From Paraimprobicoccus trichonymphae (GTDB lineage: Bacteria > Bacillota > Clostridia > Oscillospirales > Acutalibacteraceae), in NCBI GenBank assembly GCA_036322875.1, contig AP027925.1, forward strand, positions 186,001 to 250,000: a stretch of 64,000 bases of DNA, written 5' to 3'. Shown here piece after piece: positions 25,818 to 35,935 of the stretch; position 1 is the first letter of the stretch, and every line of letters begins with the position of its first letter. Made by a program: the position numbers and the translations under genes. Under the pieces are notes generated by a model. It was not told where the DNA came from. It did not search any database and saw nothing but the letters and a program-made list of their open reading frames with translations.

Positions 25818-27512
25818 TTACATATATTCTGGACTAGATACTTTTAAAATATTTAAAATTTTATTTATAATTATTTTAACACATTCACACAAATATAATC
25901 TAGAATACATTAAGTCTTTATTTTTTGAAATTACAATTTTTTTCTCATTATAAAATCTGTGAAAAATTTTAGTTAAGTTTATAACATATCTGGTAATTCG
26001 CGTTGGATCCAAATCTCTGGAAATTTTTATTATTTCAAGAGTGTACAAACTTGTATAGTAAATCAATTCTGATTCTATATTTGAATTTAAATTTTTTAAG
26101 TTTATATCAGAATTTTCGTATTCTTTTAAAATTTCATCATTCAGAGATTTGAAAATATTACAAATTCTCGCATGTGCATATTGAACATAATAAACAGGAT
26201 TTTGAAAATCTTGTTTTACTGCTAGCCCCAAATCAAAATCCATTTTTAGATTTGGTTCTTTTAAGTTAAACATAAATCTTATAGAATCTAAATTTACCTC
26301 TTGTATCAAGTCTATTAATTGTATTGACTTCCCGGTTCTTTTGCTCATTTTAATAAGTTCATTATCTTTTATTAATCTTACAAACTGTACTAACACTATC
26401 TTTAAATTTCCATCATTAATTCCTAGAGACTTAATAGCGTTTTTTAGTCTAGAAATGTGACCATGATGATCCGATCCCCAAACATTTATACAAATATCAA
26501 AATTTCTAGTTTTAAACTTATCGTAGTGGTAAGCTATATCAGCTGCAAAATATGTGTCTATACCATTTTGCCGAGTTAAAACTTCGTTTTTTTCAGATCC
26601 AAATTTTTTTGCGTTATACCAAACAGCATTTTCAGATTCATAAACTAAATCTTTATCTTTCAATTTTTGTATTATTTCTTTAACTTTATTATCTTTATAT
26701 AAATCATTTTCTGAAAACCAATTATCAAAAACAATTTTGTATTTTTCAACATCGGATTTAATTTTATTTATATTTTTATTTAATCCAAAATTTACTAAAA
26801 TTTTTTTTCGAGTTTTTAAATCCGAATTTATATATTTATTTTCATAAATTTCAGAGAATTCTTGTGCTAATTCTTTTACATTCTCACCATGATAACAGTC
26901 TTCTGGAAATTCAATATTTTCTTCAGAATAAATTTGCCTATATTTAATGTCAAGAGATTTAAAAAATTTTTCTATTTGGTTTCCAGCATCATTAATATAA
27001 TACTCTCGAAAAACCTCATAACCAGCTAATTCCAAGCAAGAAGCTAAACAATCACCTAATATTCCTATCCTAGCGTTTCCTATATGCATAGGGCCAGTGG
27101 GGTTTGCAGACATAAATTCTAATAAAATTTTCTTATTTTCCCCTATATTAATTTTGCCGTAATCTTGTTTTTTTAATTTAATTTCTTTTAAAACTTCAGA
27201 ATAAAATTTTTGAGACATATAAAAATTTATAAATCCAACTCCAGCAATTTCAGTTTTTTCAATAAAATCGCAAAAATTAGAGTTATTTAAAATTATTTTA
27301 GCTATTTGTTTTGGACTTTTTTTGAAAATTTTAGCTGTATTTAAAGCAATATTACAAGACAATTCTCCGTTATTTTTGTTAGCAGGAATTTCTATGTTTA
27401 TATCAAAATTTTTTTCATAACTTATTAGTAAATTTTTTTTTATAGAATTATTTATACTTAAATTTATCTCTTTTTTTATATTTTCTATGATATCAATCAA
27501 TATTTTTGACAT
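25818..27512 (-). CDS. argS: Arginyl-tRNA synthetase
   Basis: The enzyme charges tRNA-Arg. The 564-residue protein has the class I HIGH motif (ANPTGPMHIGNARIGILGD), the KMSKRTG motif and the N-terminal Add domain (NKNNGELSCNIALNTAKIF). The C-terminal anticodon-binding region ends at 25818. Its start overlaps the end of the upstream ywiB-like gene by about 20 bases, so the two are coupled, as in Bacillus. Confidence 0.97.
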   Translation of the reverse strand: MSKILIDIIENIKKEINLSINNSIKKNLLISYEKNFDINIEIPANKNNGELSCNIALNTAKIFKKSPKQIAKIILNNSNFCDFIEKTEIAGVGFINFYMSQKFYSEVLKEIKLKKQDYGKINIGENKKILLEFMSANPTGPMHIGNARIGILGDCLASCLELAGYEVFREYYINDAGNQIEKFFKSLDIKYRQIYSEENIEFPEDCYHGENVKELAQEFSEIYENKYINSDLKTRKKILVNFGLNKNINKIKSDVEKYKIVFDNWFSENDLYKDNKVKEIIQKLKDKDLVYESENAVWYNAKKFGSEKNEVLTRQNGIDTYFAADIAYHYDKFKTRNFDICINVWGSDHHGHISRLKNAIKSLGINDGNLKIVLVQFVRLIKDNELIKMSKRTGKSIQLIDLIQEVNLDSIRFMFNLKEPNLKMDFDLGLAVKQDFQNPVYYVQYAHARICNIFKSLNDEILKEYENSDINLKNLNSNIESELIYYTSLYTLEIIKISRDLDPTRITRYVINLTKIFHRFYNEKKIVISKNKDLMYSRLYLCECVKIIINKILNILKVSSPEYM

Positions 27513-27927
27513 TATTTTCTCTCACTTTTATGCAAATTTCATTCAATCCACTTATAATATGATTTATATCCAAAAAATATTTTATTTTTAAACTTCCACC
27601 TGAAGAATTTAAATCAAGCTCTATTTGGTCTGTAAATAAACCTATTCTAACAAAACCATATTCGGTACTATAAAAACAATGATGCCTTTTGTTTTTTTCT
27701 AGTACTAGTTTTGGTTTGCCTCTACCACTTCTTGTAATAATAATCTTTTGAGAATTTTCTATTTTTAAGACTAAAACTTTAAATTTTTTTAAATTATTTT
27801 TCTCGTATTCTCTATAAATTATATACTTATTATAACCAATTTCAACATAATTTCCTACTGTTTCAACTTTTATTTTCTTACAGTCCATTTGATTTCCAAT
27901 AATAGAAATTAAATAATTCTCTTGCAA
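27493..27927 (-). CDS. ywiB: DUF1934 beta-barrel protein (YwiB-like)
   Basis: The 144-residue protein shows DUF1934 features: an early ISIIGNQ strand, KIIITRSGRGKPKLVLEKNKRHHCFYSTEYGFVRIGLFT and a C-terminal GGSLKIKYFLDIN followed by L.E. It is lipocalin-like and of unknown function, and it sits upstream of argS in many Firmicutes. The TTG start has GGAGG eight bases upstream. Confidence 0.8.
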   Translation of the reverse strand: MQENYLISIIGNQMDCKKIKVETVGNYVEIGYNKYIIYREYEKNNLKKFKVLVLKIENSQKIIITRSGRGKPKLVLEKNKRHHCFYSTEYGFVRIGLFTDQIELDLNSSGGSLKIKYFLDINHIISGLNEICIKVRENNVKNID

Positions 27928-28277
27928 TTCTTAAACCTCCACCTGCCCGATAATTATACGGTCTTAAATTACAAAAGTCAAATAAATTTTTGAAAATTTA
28001 AATTACACAAATTTTATTTAAATATTAAGCATTTATAGACTTGTCTCTAATAAAACCAGAGTCTGTCAAGATAAACTAAAGCATCAAAAATTTTCATGTT
28101 CCATTGTAAGATTTTAGCTAAACCAAACCCAATATTTCGAATAGTTTCACCACTTCCATATACAAATCAATTTTAGATAAAATTAATTTAAAAATAAATA
28201 AATTTTGCAAGAATATGGTTAAAGCTTTGTTTGAATACTTGTTTTTTATATTTTTAAAATATAAAATTTATCTCGAA
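27928..28277. other. Intergenic, 350 bases
   Basis: No coding potential or recognised RNA. It lies between glmM's stop and the start of the ywiB-like gene. Confidence 0.4.
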
Positions 28278-29588
28278 TCATATATTTTTTCTTAAATATC
28301 TGGATACCAAATTTATTTTATTTATATCTAAAGACTCTATAATCACTCTCAAAACTGGTTCGGTGCCTGACTTTCTTATTAAAATTCTTCCAGAATTATC
28401 TAATATTTTTTCAGCTTCGAATTTTATCTTTTCGATGTTTAAATTTTTATTTTTTAAGTCAAAATTCAAGTTTTCTATAGGATATTTCTTTACTAATTTA
28501 TTTAATTCAGAAGGTTTTTGGTCTGATTTTATTAAAACTTCTAATAATTTCAAAGCTGTTATATGACCATCGCCAGTTATAGAATTATCTAGAAAAATGG
28601 TATGGCCAGACTGCTCGCCACCCAAATTATAATCATTTTTTAACATATTTTCTAAAATATGTCTGTCACCTACGTCAGTAGAAATAAAACTTATATCATT
28701 TTCTTTACAAAAATCTCGAAAACCCATACTTGTAGCTATAGTGCCCACAACAGTATTTTTATTTAATTTACCATCTTTTTTTAAGTTTTTTGCACATAAA
28801 GCAAGTATAACGTCACCATCCATGATATTTCCTAATTCATCAACCATGATGCACCTATCAGCGTCGCCATCAAAAGCTATTCCCAAATCAAAATTTTCCT
28901 CTACTACCATTTTAGACAAATTTCCTAAATCTGTAGAACCGCAGTATTTATTTATATTCATACCGTCAGGCTTATCATTAGTAATAACAAAATTAAAATT
29001 CAAATTAAGAAATAACTTTTCAGCCGTATAACTAGCAGAACCATTTGCACAGTCCAGTAACACCCTAAATTTGTTAAAATGATTAATTTTAAGAATGTCC
29101 TTTAAATATTCTAAATAATCTGTTGTAGACTTTTTTTCAAAGCTTATATTTCCTATCTTACCAAATTTGTTAATTAAAAAATCTTGATTTTCTAAATAAT
29201 ATTCTATCTTGTCCTCTAATTCATCTGAAAATTTATAACCATTTTTATCAAAAATTTTTATACCGTTGAATTCGTAAGAATTATGAGAAGCGGAAATCAT
29301 TATACCAATGTCAGCATTATATTTTTTAGTCAAATAAGCAACTCCAGGAGTTGGAATATATCCTAAATTTACACAATCAACCCCCATGCAACAAATCCCA
29401 GCTTGTAGCGAACATGACAACATATCAGAAGAAACTCTAGTATCTTTTCCAACTAATATCTTATATTTAACATTAGGATTATTGTTTATCAAAAATGCAA
29501 TAACCCTCCCGACATTCAAAGCCAATTCACAAGTTACTTTATCGCTTACCAATCCACGAATACCATCTGTACCAAAATATTTTTTCAT
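28278..29588 (-). CDS. glmM: Phosphoglucosamine mutase GlmM
   Basis: It converts glucosamine-6-phosphate to glucosamine-1-phosphate for UDP-GlcNAc. The 436-residue protein has KYFGTDGIRG at the start, the phosphoserine loop IMISASHNSYEFNGIK near residue 95, the metal site AFDGDADRC and the phosphate site RKSGTEPVLRV near the end. It feeds GlmU, whose gene starts at 63002. Confidence 0.96.
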   Translation of the reverse strand: MKKYFGTDGIRGLVSDKVTCELALNVGRVIAFLINNNPNVKYKILVGKDTRVSSDMLSCSLQAGICCMGVDCVNLGYIPTPGVAYLTKKYNADIGIMISASHNSYEFNGIKIFDKNGYKFSDELEDKIEYYLENQDFLINKFGKIGNISFEKKSTTDYLEYLKDILKINHFNKFRVLLDCANGSASYTAEKLFLNLNFNFVITNDKPDGMNINKYCGSTDLGNLSKMVVEENFDLGIAFDGDADRCIMVDELGNIMDGDVILALCAKNLKKDGKLNKNTVVGTIATSMGFRDFCKENDISFISTDVGDRHILENMLKNDYNLGGEQSGHTIFLDNSITGDGHITALKLLEVLIKSDQKPSELNKLVKKYPIENLNFDLKNKNLNIEKIKFEAEKILDNSGRILIRKSGTEPVLRVIIESLDINKINLVSRYLRKNI

Positions 29589-29611
29589 AATTTATATTTT
29601 CTAATAGTCTC

Positions 29612-30625
29612 CTATAATTTATTCGGTGATTTTGAATTTAAATAATCATAAGCTAACTTTGTAGCACAACGACCTCTTGGAGTCCTACTTATATAACCAT
29701 TTTGCAATAAATATGGTTCGTAAACATCTTCAATAGTAACAGCTTCTTCGCCAATAGAAGATGCCAAAGTCTCTAAACCAACAGGTCCACCATCATAAAA
29801 TTTTATCAAAGTTTCCAATATTTTTTTATCATTAAAATCTAAACCTGTTTCATCTATGCCCAGTTTGTTTAGAGAATCTCTCACTATCTCATAAGTAATT
29901 TCTCCATTATTTATAACTTGAGCAAAATCTCTAACTCTTTTTAACATTCTATTAGCAATTCTAGGTGTTCCTCTAGATCTCTTAGCTAGTTCCGTAGCTC
30001 CCTCGTCATCTATTTTAATATTAAGAATCTTTGCACTTCTTTTTATTATTATAAATAACTCCTCAAAATTATACAATTCTAACTTTAGAATTACACCAAA
30101 TCTGTCTCTTAACGGTGCAGAAAGTTGGCCAGCACGTGTGGTAGCTCCTATTAAAGTGAACCTTTCCAAACTTAAGTGATAAGAATTTGCCATTTGACCT
30201 TTTCCGGTGACTATATCTATTTTGAAATCCTCCATTGCTGGATATAAAATTTCTTCAACGTTTCTTGATAATCTGTGAATTTCATCAATAAATAATACAT
30301 CATTTTTATTTAAATTGCTTAAAATAGCCGCTAATTCCCCAGGCTTTTCGATAGCTGGCCCAGAAGTAATTTTTATATTAACACCTAATTCTTTAGAAAC
30401 AATCATAGAAAGAGTAGTTTTCCCCAAACCAGGAGAACCATATAACAAGACATGATCCAAATTTTCTTTTCTTAATTTAGCTGCTTTTATAAACACACTC
30501 AAATTTTCTTTTATTTTTTCTTGACCTGTATATTCGTTCAAATTACTGGGTCTGAGACAATTTTCAAAAGCAGAACTATCATGGACATTTTCTTCAGGAT
30601 TTAAAAATCTATTCTCACCTTCCAA
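29612..30625 (-). CDS. ruvB: Holliday junction branch migration helicase RuvB
   Basis: The 337-residue AAA+ ATPase has CLRPSNLNEYTGQEKIKENL, Walker A YGSPGLGKTTLS, Walker B VLFIDEIHRLSR, sensor IGATTRAG and the RuvB winged helix with YISRTPRGR. The start is probably TTG 30625 behind GAGG. ruvA, normally just upstream, is missing and a dispersed promoter repeat lies there instead. Confidence 0.97.
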   Translation of the reverse strand: MEGENRFLNPEENVHDSSAFENCLRPSNLNEYTGQEKIKENLSVFIKAAKLRKENLDHVLLYGSPGLGKTTLSMIVSKELGVNIKITSGPAIEKPGELAAILSNLNKNDVLFIDEIHRLSRNVEEILYPAMEDFKIDIVTGKGQMANSYHLSLERFTLIGATTRAGQLSAPLRDRFGVILKLELYNFEELFIIIKRSAKILNIKIDDEGATELAKRSRGTPRIANRMLKRVRDFAQVINNGEITYEIVRDSLNKLGIDETGLDFNDKKILETLIKFYDGGPVGLETLASSIGEEAVTIEDVYEPYLLQNGYISRTPRGRCATKLAYDYLNSKSPNKL

Positions 30626-30691
30626 GTTTAAAATAACCTCACTGCTTCACCATGAATTTTTAAAAATTAACGATACTAACCATACTATCCG

Positions 30692-30912
30692 AACCTCTGC
30701 TTGGCTAAATTTCAAACAAATCCTCGATTATATTCCTTTTTGGAATTACTTTATTATAAGAGTTTCATTTTATTTCAAACGTTAACTCCTGTAAGCTCTA
30801 TGGTACTCATTTAATATTAACAATTCATAGTTTTTTGTCAACATTTTTTTAGTATTTTCGGACGATTTATCTGACTAAACTAAAATTTAGTGATTTTCTC
30901 GCCTTTTTTCTA
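30692..30912 (-). repeat. Promoter-bearing dispersed repeat, copy 3 (diverged)
   Basis: TTGACA (30841-30836), a 16-base spacer and TAATAT (30819-30814) lie in the orientation that reads into ruvB 67 bases beyond the repeat edge. The upstream hairpin (TCACTAAA) and terminal hairpin (GTTTGA/CCAAGC) are diverged, but the element is recognisable end to end. Confidence 0.75.
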
Positions 30913-31077
30913 TAATTTATGATACAAAAAATAGTATTTTTTGTGGCCAAATATACTTGGCATTAATTCATCTTTAATACTAAAAGTGGAACATAAACCA
31001 TTTACAAATATATTGGGGATCGAACAATATTGAATGTTGAGAGTGTTGCATTTAGAATTATAGTGTGATATAAAATA

Positions 31078-31590
31078 AACAATGGGAAATGTGGAAGCGA
31101 TCACAGTGTAAAAGCAAGGTTCAAACACAGGAAGTAACGTTATAAATGCAAGTTTTGCGCGAATGTTTGGGGGCTTAGCCAACAACTGTTTTATATTAGG
31201 TTAGAACATTTTACTTTAAAGACTTATGAAAAACTGATACCCTTATTGTCATTAAGTCGGACAAAATTTTATGCTTTTTAGGATTAGTTTGAATCTGAGG
31301 GATATATTTGCCGCACTGTCAGTCAATTAGCTGGCGAGGACCGAAGCCGTATCTACCTTGAAAAAACGCTCGACAGGCTTAAAAGGTGCTGTGTTTTTTG
31401 CTGATTATTGGGAAACCTATGCAAAATTAATCTCGTCAGAATTTCTGATTCAAAACAAAGCCGAAACTTATGGCATTAAGCTTAACAATTTTCGCTAACG
31501 TCATTGGGCGGGAGATCTAGAAGGAAAGCTAATATTGTGTCGCGAAGTTTACCAATAACTGATTTAACTGTTTGTAGTCCTTTTTAAAAA
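31078..31590 (+). pseudogene. IS1-like transposase remnant
   Basis: Frame pieces read NGKCGSDHSVKARFKHRK, a stop where Gln is expected, RYKCKFC (an InsA-type zinc finger), then TGAVFFADYWETYAKLISSE and a C-terminal RHWAGDLEGKL segment with DLT. These correspond to the zinc finger and DDE parts of IS1-family transposases. Stops at several points and frame changes make it dead. No clear inverted ends were found. Confidence 0.65.
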
Positions 31591-31701
31591 CACTCTCATT
31601 TTAAGATATTTACCATCTAAACTCCAAAAAAGTTCTTTAAGCATTTTTATTATTTGTAATATGTTAATTATACGTCAAAAATATAAATAAAGTTTCATAC
31701 T

Positions 31702-31938
31702 CTTTGACACTCTGTTTGGCTAAAGATCAAACAGATTCTTGGTTTTGTGTCCTCAGCAATTACTCGTCTTACGTAAGCTTCTCAAACGTAAATTTCCGTT
31801 AGCCCCACAATATTTAATTTTTATTGAAACACCATCTTTTGTAATTTTAGCATACTATTATTTTTTGTCAATATTTTTACGATTCACCCGCTAAAATAAA
31901 TATTTGGTGATTTTCTCGCGAATTTATATAAATTCGCC
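31702..31938 (-). repeat. Promoter-bearing dispersed repeat, copy 4 (full)
   Basis: TTGACA (31871-31866), a 16-base spacer and TAAAAT (31849-31844), followed by the core GACGAGTAATTGCTGAGGAC and the hairpin GTTTGATC/CCAAAC. An internal block around 31778-31830 is shortened compared with copy 2. It reads toward the IS1-like remnant and copy 3. Confidence 0.85.
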
Positions 31939-32242
31939 TCTATCAAAAAAACATTTGTAACCTTATTTTATTGACAACATCACTTTTGCTAGACCAATAA
32001 TACACTTGGTGATGATTTACAAACAAATTTAAAATTAAATAATTTCATGACATTGCCACCAGGTCAATTGTAATACTATTCAATTTTATTTGTTGTCTAT
32101 ATTGTATGGTGCAACAAATAATATAAAAATTTGCCTATCATAACTAATCCCATTGTGTCTCCGCCTACTGTTTGCAGAAATGGGAGCTGATTTTTCATAA
32201 TTCTTTTTAACCGTCGGAATAAAAATATTATTTTAATATTTA
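31939..32242. other. Intergenic, 304 bases
   Basis: This is the region downstream of rpmB. A short minus frame (MKNQLPFLQTVGGDTMG ...) lies at about 32100-32210 without a clear ribosome site. I cannot assign it. Confidence 0.25.
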
Positions 32243-32425
32243 TTAAATATCTTTACTTAAAGTTTTTATACAGTGCGTACAAATATTTTTTTTACCATGT
32301 TTCTCATTAACCAAAAACTTTGTTTTTTTAATATTAGCTTTAAATTTTCTGTTTGATCTTACATGAGAATGAGATAATTTTATACCAAACTTTGTAGATT
32401 TATCACAAACACTACATCTAGCCAT
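32243..32425 (-). CDS. rpmB: Ribosomal protein L28
   Basis: The 60-residue protein begins MARCSVCDKSTKFGIKLSHSHVRSNR and ends HCIKTLSKDI. Both CxxC pairs of the zinc-binding L28 form are present. A GGAGGTAC site precedes the ATG by seven bases. Confidence 0.95.
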   Translation of the reverse strand: MARCSVCDKSTKFGIKLSHSHVRSNRKFKANIKKTKFLVNEKHGKKNICTHCIKTLSKDI

Positions 32426-32480
32426 TTTTAAGTACCTCCTTAATAATTTATACTTTCTTGTATTGTAACATAATCATTAT

Positions 32481-33269
32481 TTATTTTATATCTCTTTTAT
32501 TAAAACTGTAAATTCCTATTAAAGTAAATAAAACCAAATAAACACAAGACACCAGTATCCCTCTTGTTATCGCTTCCTGTGTAACATCCATTTTAGTAAT
32601 TTCATCTATTATACTACCTACCCAATATTTTTCTGGATTAAAATTTTCTATTTTAAACGTTTTTGTAAAAAAAACTTTTACAAAATTAATAACAATAGGT
32701 AAGACTATTACAATACCAAGGCTGGTAGAAACTGTACCGCCTGTATGCCTCACTAAAAATCCTATCATAACAAACATTGATTGAAATGCCATTGCAGATA
32801 ATAGATATAATCCTAACATTCTAAAAATACCCAAAACAACATTTTGAGCTGAAAAATCGCCAACCCCCCAGTAATATGCGCCAAGTGAAAAAGCTGCCAT
32901 AGCAGATAAAATCGAATAAAATAGCACTAAAAACCATGAAATTAATAATTTCGAAATATATATTTTTGTTCTGCTTATTCCTCTTGATACAATATTTTTT
33001 ATAGTTCCAAAACTAAATTCACTAGGAACAAACATAGATGCTAAAATTATAAAAAAAATGTTAACAGCAATTAGTCCTGGAGCTATAGAGCCTATGCCAT
33101 TAAAACCGAAAAACTCGCCTATTTCACTAATTGAAAAGTTATATGAAGCTCCAATGGTTATTAACCCAAATATTGAAATCATTCCACTTAATACGCTCAA
33201 AACTGCACAAAAATAGAAAGACTTTCTCTTAAACAATTTATAAAAGTCCGAAGATAACATATTAAACAT
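32481..33269 (-). CDS. ABC-2 type exporter permease
   Basis: This 262-residue membrane protein has six hydrophobic segments (for example YFCAVLSVLSGMISIFGLITIG, LIAVNIFFIILASMFVPSEFSFGTIKNIVSRGISRTKIYISK). The SFGTIKN-SRGISR loop is typical of bacitracin/lantibiotic-type permeases. It overlaps the ATPase gene by eight bases. The substrate is unknown; roles in peptide resistance or export are plausible. Confidence 0.85.
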   Translation of the reverse strand: MFNMLSSDFYKLFKRKSFYFCAVLSVLSGMISIFGLITIGASYNFSISEIGEFFGFNGIGSIAPGLIAVNIFFIILASMFVPSEFSFGTIKNIVSRGISRTKIYISKLLISWFLVLFYSILSAMAAFSLGAYYWGVGDFSAQNVVLGIFRMLGLYLLSAMAFQSMFVMIGFLVRHTGGTVSTSLGIVIVLPIVINFVKVFFTKTFKIENFNPEKYWVGSIIDEITKMDVTQEAITRGILVSCVYLVLFTLIGIYSFNKRDIK

Positions 33270-34191
33270 CTTGATCTCCTCCTTTCGACTCCATTAATGA
33301 TATAAAATATTCCTCTAAATCTTTACTTTCTTTAGAAATAGACTCTATAATAATATCATTTTCAGCTAGCAAACTATTAATTTTTCCTGTATTTACATTT
33401 TCATCTGATATGAAAATAGTACCATCTTCTGAAGTCTCATAATTATTTATATTCAATTCTTTAGATAACAACTCATAAGTTTTTTCTGGATTATTCACTC
33501 TTAATTTCACTTTTCGTTTTATTAGTTCATCTAATTCACTCGTGTGAAATTGTTTTACAAGCTTTCCTTTATTTATAACCCCATACCTATTAGCGATTTT
33601 AGAAAGCTCGCCCAAAATATGACTAGAAATTAAAACAGTGATCTTTTTTTCTTTATTTAATTTTAATATTAAATTTCTTATTTCTTTAATTCCTGTAGGA
33701 TCAAGACCATTAGTAGGTTCATCTAAAAATAAAAATTCCGGGTCACCCATTAAAGCTAGACCAATCGCTAACCTTTGTTTCATGCCCAGTGAGAAATTTT
33801 TAGCTTTTTTTCTGCCTGCATCTTCAAGCCCTACTGTGGTTAGAATTTCGTTAATCCTATTCTTATCTTCAATTCCTAGCAACCTTCTTTGAGTTTCCAA
33901 ATTTTCTTTTGCTGACATATATGGATACAAAGCTGGATATTCTATAACAGTACCAAGTTTTAAGTGTCCTTTATTTAAATTATCATTTCCAAATAATTGT
34001 ACTTTCCCTTTTGTTGGTTCAGAAAGCCCTACAATCATTTTTATAGTGGTAGTTTTACCAGCACCGTTTTTCCCTATAAAACCGTAAATATCTCCCTTTT
34101 GAATTTCAATATTTACGTCGTCTACTACATCTGTTTTATAAAATGTTTTAGTAAGGCCTTGAGTTTTTAGCACATACTCACCAGAGGACAT
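33262..34191 (-). CDS. ABC exporter ATP-binding protein (BcrA-like)
   Basis: The 309-residue protein has Walker A GKNGAGKTTT, the Q-loop region, signature FSLGMKQRLAIGLAL, Walker B FLFLDEPTNGLDP and the switch SSHIL, plus a C-terminal extension of about 90 residues found in BcrA-type ATPases. It is transcribed with the permease that follows. The regulator genes often linked to such systems are absent. Confidence 0.92.
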   Translation of the reverse strand: MSSGEYVLKTQGLTKTFYKTDVVDDVNIEIQKGDIYGFIGKNGAGKTTTIKMIVGLSEPTKGKVQLFGNDNLNKGHLKLGTVIEYPALYPYMSAKENLETQRRLLGIEDKNRINEILTTVGLEDAGRKKAKNFSLGMKQRLAIGLALMGDPEFLFLDEPTNGLDPTGIKEIRNLILKLNKEKKITVLISSHILGELSKIANRYGVINKGKLVKQFHTSELDELIKRKVKLRVNNPEKTYELLSKELNINNYETSEDGTIFISDENVNTGKINSLLAENDIIIESISKESKDLEEYFISLMESKGGDQDV

Positions 34192-34681
34192 AAACTATCC
34201 CTCCCTTTCTTGATTTTCTATATTTTCGTTAAAACATAAACATTGGAACATTTTTTTATTTAACTCAAATATTACCATTTTTAGTTCTATTTTAGAACTA
34301 TTTTCTGATTTGATAAATTATTATTAACTTGACAGTTTGAATTTTTTGAGTTAAGTTTCTAAAGCTGAAATATAACAATATTAAGTTCATGTTCAAGCTA
34401 TTTTTACAAAAATATCACCACTAACTCTTAGGAATTATTTTATGAATAACTTTTTAAGAACATAAAAGAGCATATTCAATAATTTAATATTCCACAAATA
34501 CATTATACATTAATATCGACTATAATATAATTTTTTTGTCAAATTAAACTTTTTTGTGTGTAACACATAGATTTTGTACTCTAAAAAATTATTGATATAT
34601 TTTCATAAAATTGATAAAACAAATACGAAAAAAATTTCACAACAAGTTTGCTAAATGACTCACTAACATCTGTTTCTTATT
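34192..34681. other. Intergenic, 490 bases
   Basis: Divergent region between the exporter operon and the rplU operon. No coding or RNA feature is recognised before repeat copy 5. Confidence 0.4.
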
Positions 34682-34905
34682 TTTTGCATAAAATAAACGA
34701 GAAAATCGTTAAACTTTAGTTCGTTCGGTTAAATCGTAAAAAAAAAGATTGACAAAAAAAAATAATCTGCTAATATCGAATAAGTACCGTGTGGATCATG
34801 GGAATTAGCGCTTAAAATGAAATGGGGCTTACGGATAATCACGGAAAAACACAGAATCATAAGTCTGTTTACTCTTTGGTCAAGTGGAGGTTTGGTGGTT
34901 ATTTG
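34682..34905 (+). repeat. Promoter-bearing dispersed repeat, copy 5 (diverged)
   Basis: It has TTGACA at 34749-34754, a 16-base spacer and TAATAT at 34771-34776. It also carries the CCGTGTGGATCATGG hairpin and the AAATGAAATGGGGCTTACG block of the family. It ends about 75 bases before rplU and points into it, so it probably provides the rplU-prp-rpmA promoter and leader. Confidence 0.75.
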
Positions 34906-34983
34906 CGTGAAACTAGAAGTTTTGTTGTATTGTTTTTTTTAAGTTAAATTATTTTTATTTTTGAAAAAAGTTGGTGAATGATT

Positions 34984-35304
34984 GTGAAATTTGCAATTAT
35001 AGAAGCTGGTGGCAAACAGTATAAAGTGCAGAAGAATGATTATATATATACTGAAAAGTTAGATCATGAACAGAATTCTGATATAGAATGTAAAGTCCTT
35101 AGTTATTGTGATGTCGAAGGTAATGTTTTTTTGGTTGGGAAACCTTATTTGGATTCAGTGAAAGTTTTAGCTAAAGTAATAAAAAGTGGAAAACAAAAAA
35201 AATTAACTGTTTTTACTTATAAACCAAAAAAACATCGCAAAAGAAAAATAGGACATAGAAAAAGATATACTCAATTGAGAGTAGAAAATATTCTCAAAAT
35301 TTAA
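34984..35304 (+). CDS. rplU: Ribosomal protein L21
   Basis: KFAIIEAGGKQYKV at the start and HRKRKIGHRKRYTQLRVENI at the end are diagnostic. I choose the GTG at 34984, six bases after GGTGA, over the ATG at 34978. It is the first gene of the rplU-prp-rpmA operon. Confidence 0.94.
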   Translation: MKFAIIEAGGKQYKVQKNDYIYTEKLDHEQNSDIECKVLSYCDVEGNVFLVGKPYLDSVKVLAKVIKSGKQKKLTVFTYKPKKHRKRKIGHRKRYTQLRVENILKI

Positions 35305-35305
35305 T

Positions 35306-35635
35306 ATGATTAACATAGGAATATTTGTAACTTCTATTGGGGACATTTTAGGTTTTGAAATTTCTGGTCATTCTGGGTATTCTGATTCGGGTTCCGATAT
35401 AGTATGTGCTTCGGTTTCTTCGGTTGTTTATTTGATAATAAATACTTTGATGGATATTTTGAAAATTTCTTTAGTTGTAAATGTAAGTAAAAAAAAGTCG
35501 TATTTGAGATTTGTTTTGGATAACGAGCGTGATTGTGGTGTTTGTAAAAATTTTTTGTTAGGATTAAAAAATCATTTGATTAGTTTGAAAGATAGTTATC
35601 CTAAATATATAAAAATAAATTATTCAGAGGTGTGA
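35306..35635 (+). CDS. prp: Ribosomal-processing cysteine protease Prp
   Basis: Prp removes the N-terminal extension of L27 in Firmicutes. The catalytic pair is visible as GHSGYSDSGSDIVCASVSS (His then Cys twelve residues later), and the 109-residue length is normal. It lies between rplU and rpmA with one- and three-base gaps, the standard order. The target sequence in L27 next door is intact. Confidence 0.95.
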   Translation: MINIGIFVTSIGDILGFEISGHSGYSDSGSDIVCASVSSVVYLIINTLMDILKISLVVNVSKKKSYLRFVLDNERDCGVCKNFLLGLKNHLISLKDSYPKYIKINYSEV

Positions 35636-35638
35636 AAA

Positions 35639-35923
35639 ATGTTAAAAATAAATGTGCAATTATTTGCACACAAAAAAGGGATGGGGTCTACAAAAAATGG
35701 TAGAGATTCAAAATCTAAAAGATTAGGTGTAAAACGCGCAGATGGTCAGTTCGTTTTGGCAGGAAATATTTTGGTGAAGCAACGTGGAACAAAAATTCAT
35801 CCAGGATTAAATGTTGGAAAAGGTTCCGATGATACTTTGTTCTCTTTAATATCAGGAAAAGTAAAGTTTAAACGTTATGGAAAAAATAAGAAAAGTGTAA
35901 GTATTTTCCCCATAGTTAATTGA
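35639..35923 (+). CDS. rpmA: Ribosomal protein L27 with cleavable N-terminus
   Basis: The protein starts LKINVQLFAHKKGMGSTKNGRDS. The segment up to LFA is the Prp-cleaved extension and the mature N-terminus would begin at AHKKG. The rest (GVKRADGQFVLAGNILVKQRGTKIHPG) is classic L27. An AGAGGTG site precedes the ATG. Confidence 0.96.
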   Translation: MLKINVQLFAHKKGMGSTKNGRDSKSKRLGVKRADGQFVLAGNILVKQRGTKIHPGLNVGKGSDDTLFSLISGKVKFKRYGKNKKSVSIFPIVN

Positions 35924-35935
35924 ATTTTTGTAAAA

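Noticed and set aside
30910..31185. 91-codon minus-strand frame
   Set aside because: Antisense to the IS1-like zinc-finger remnant.
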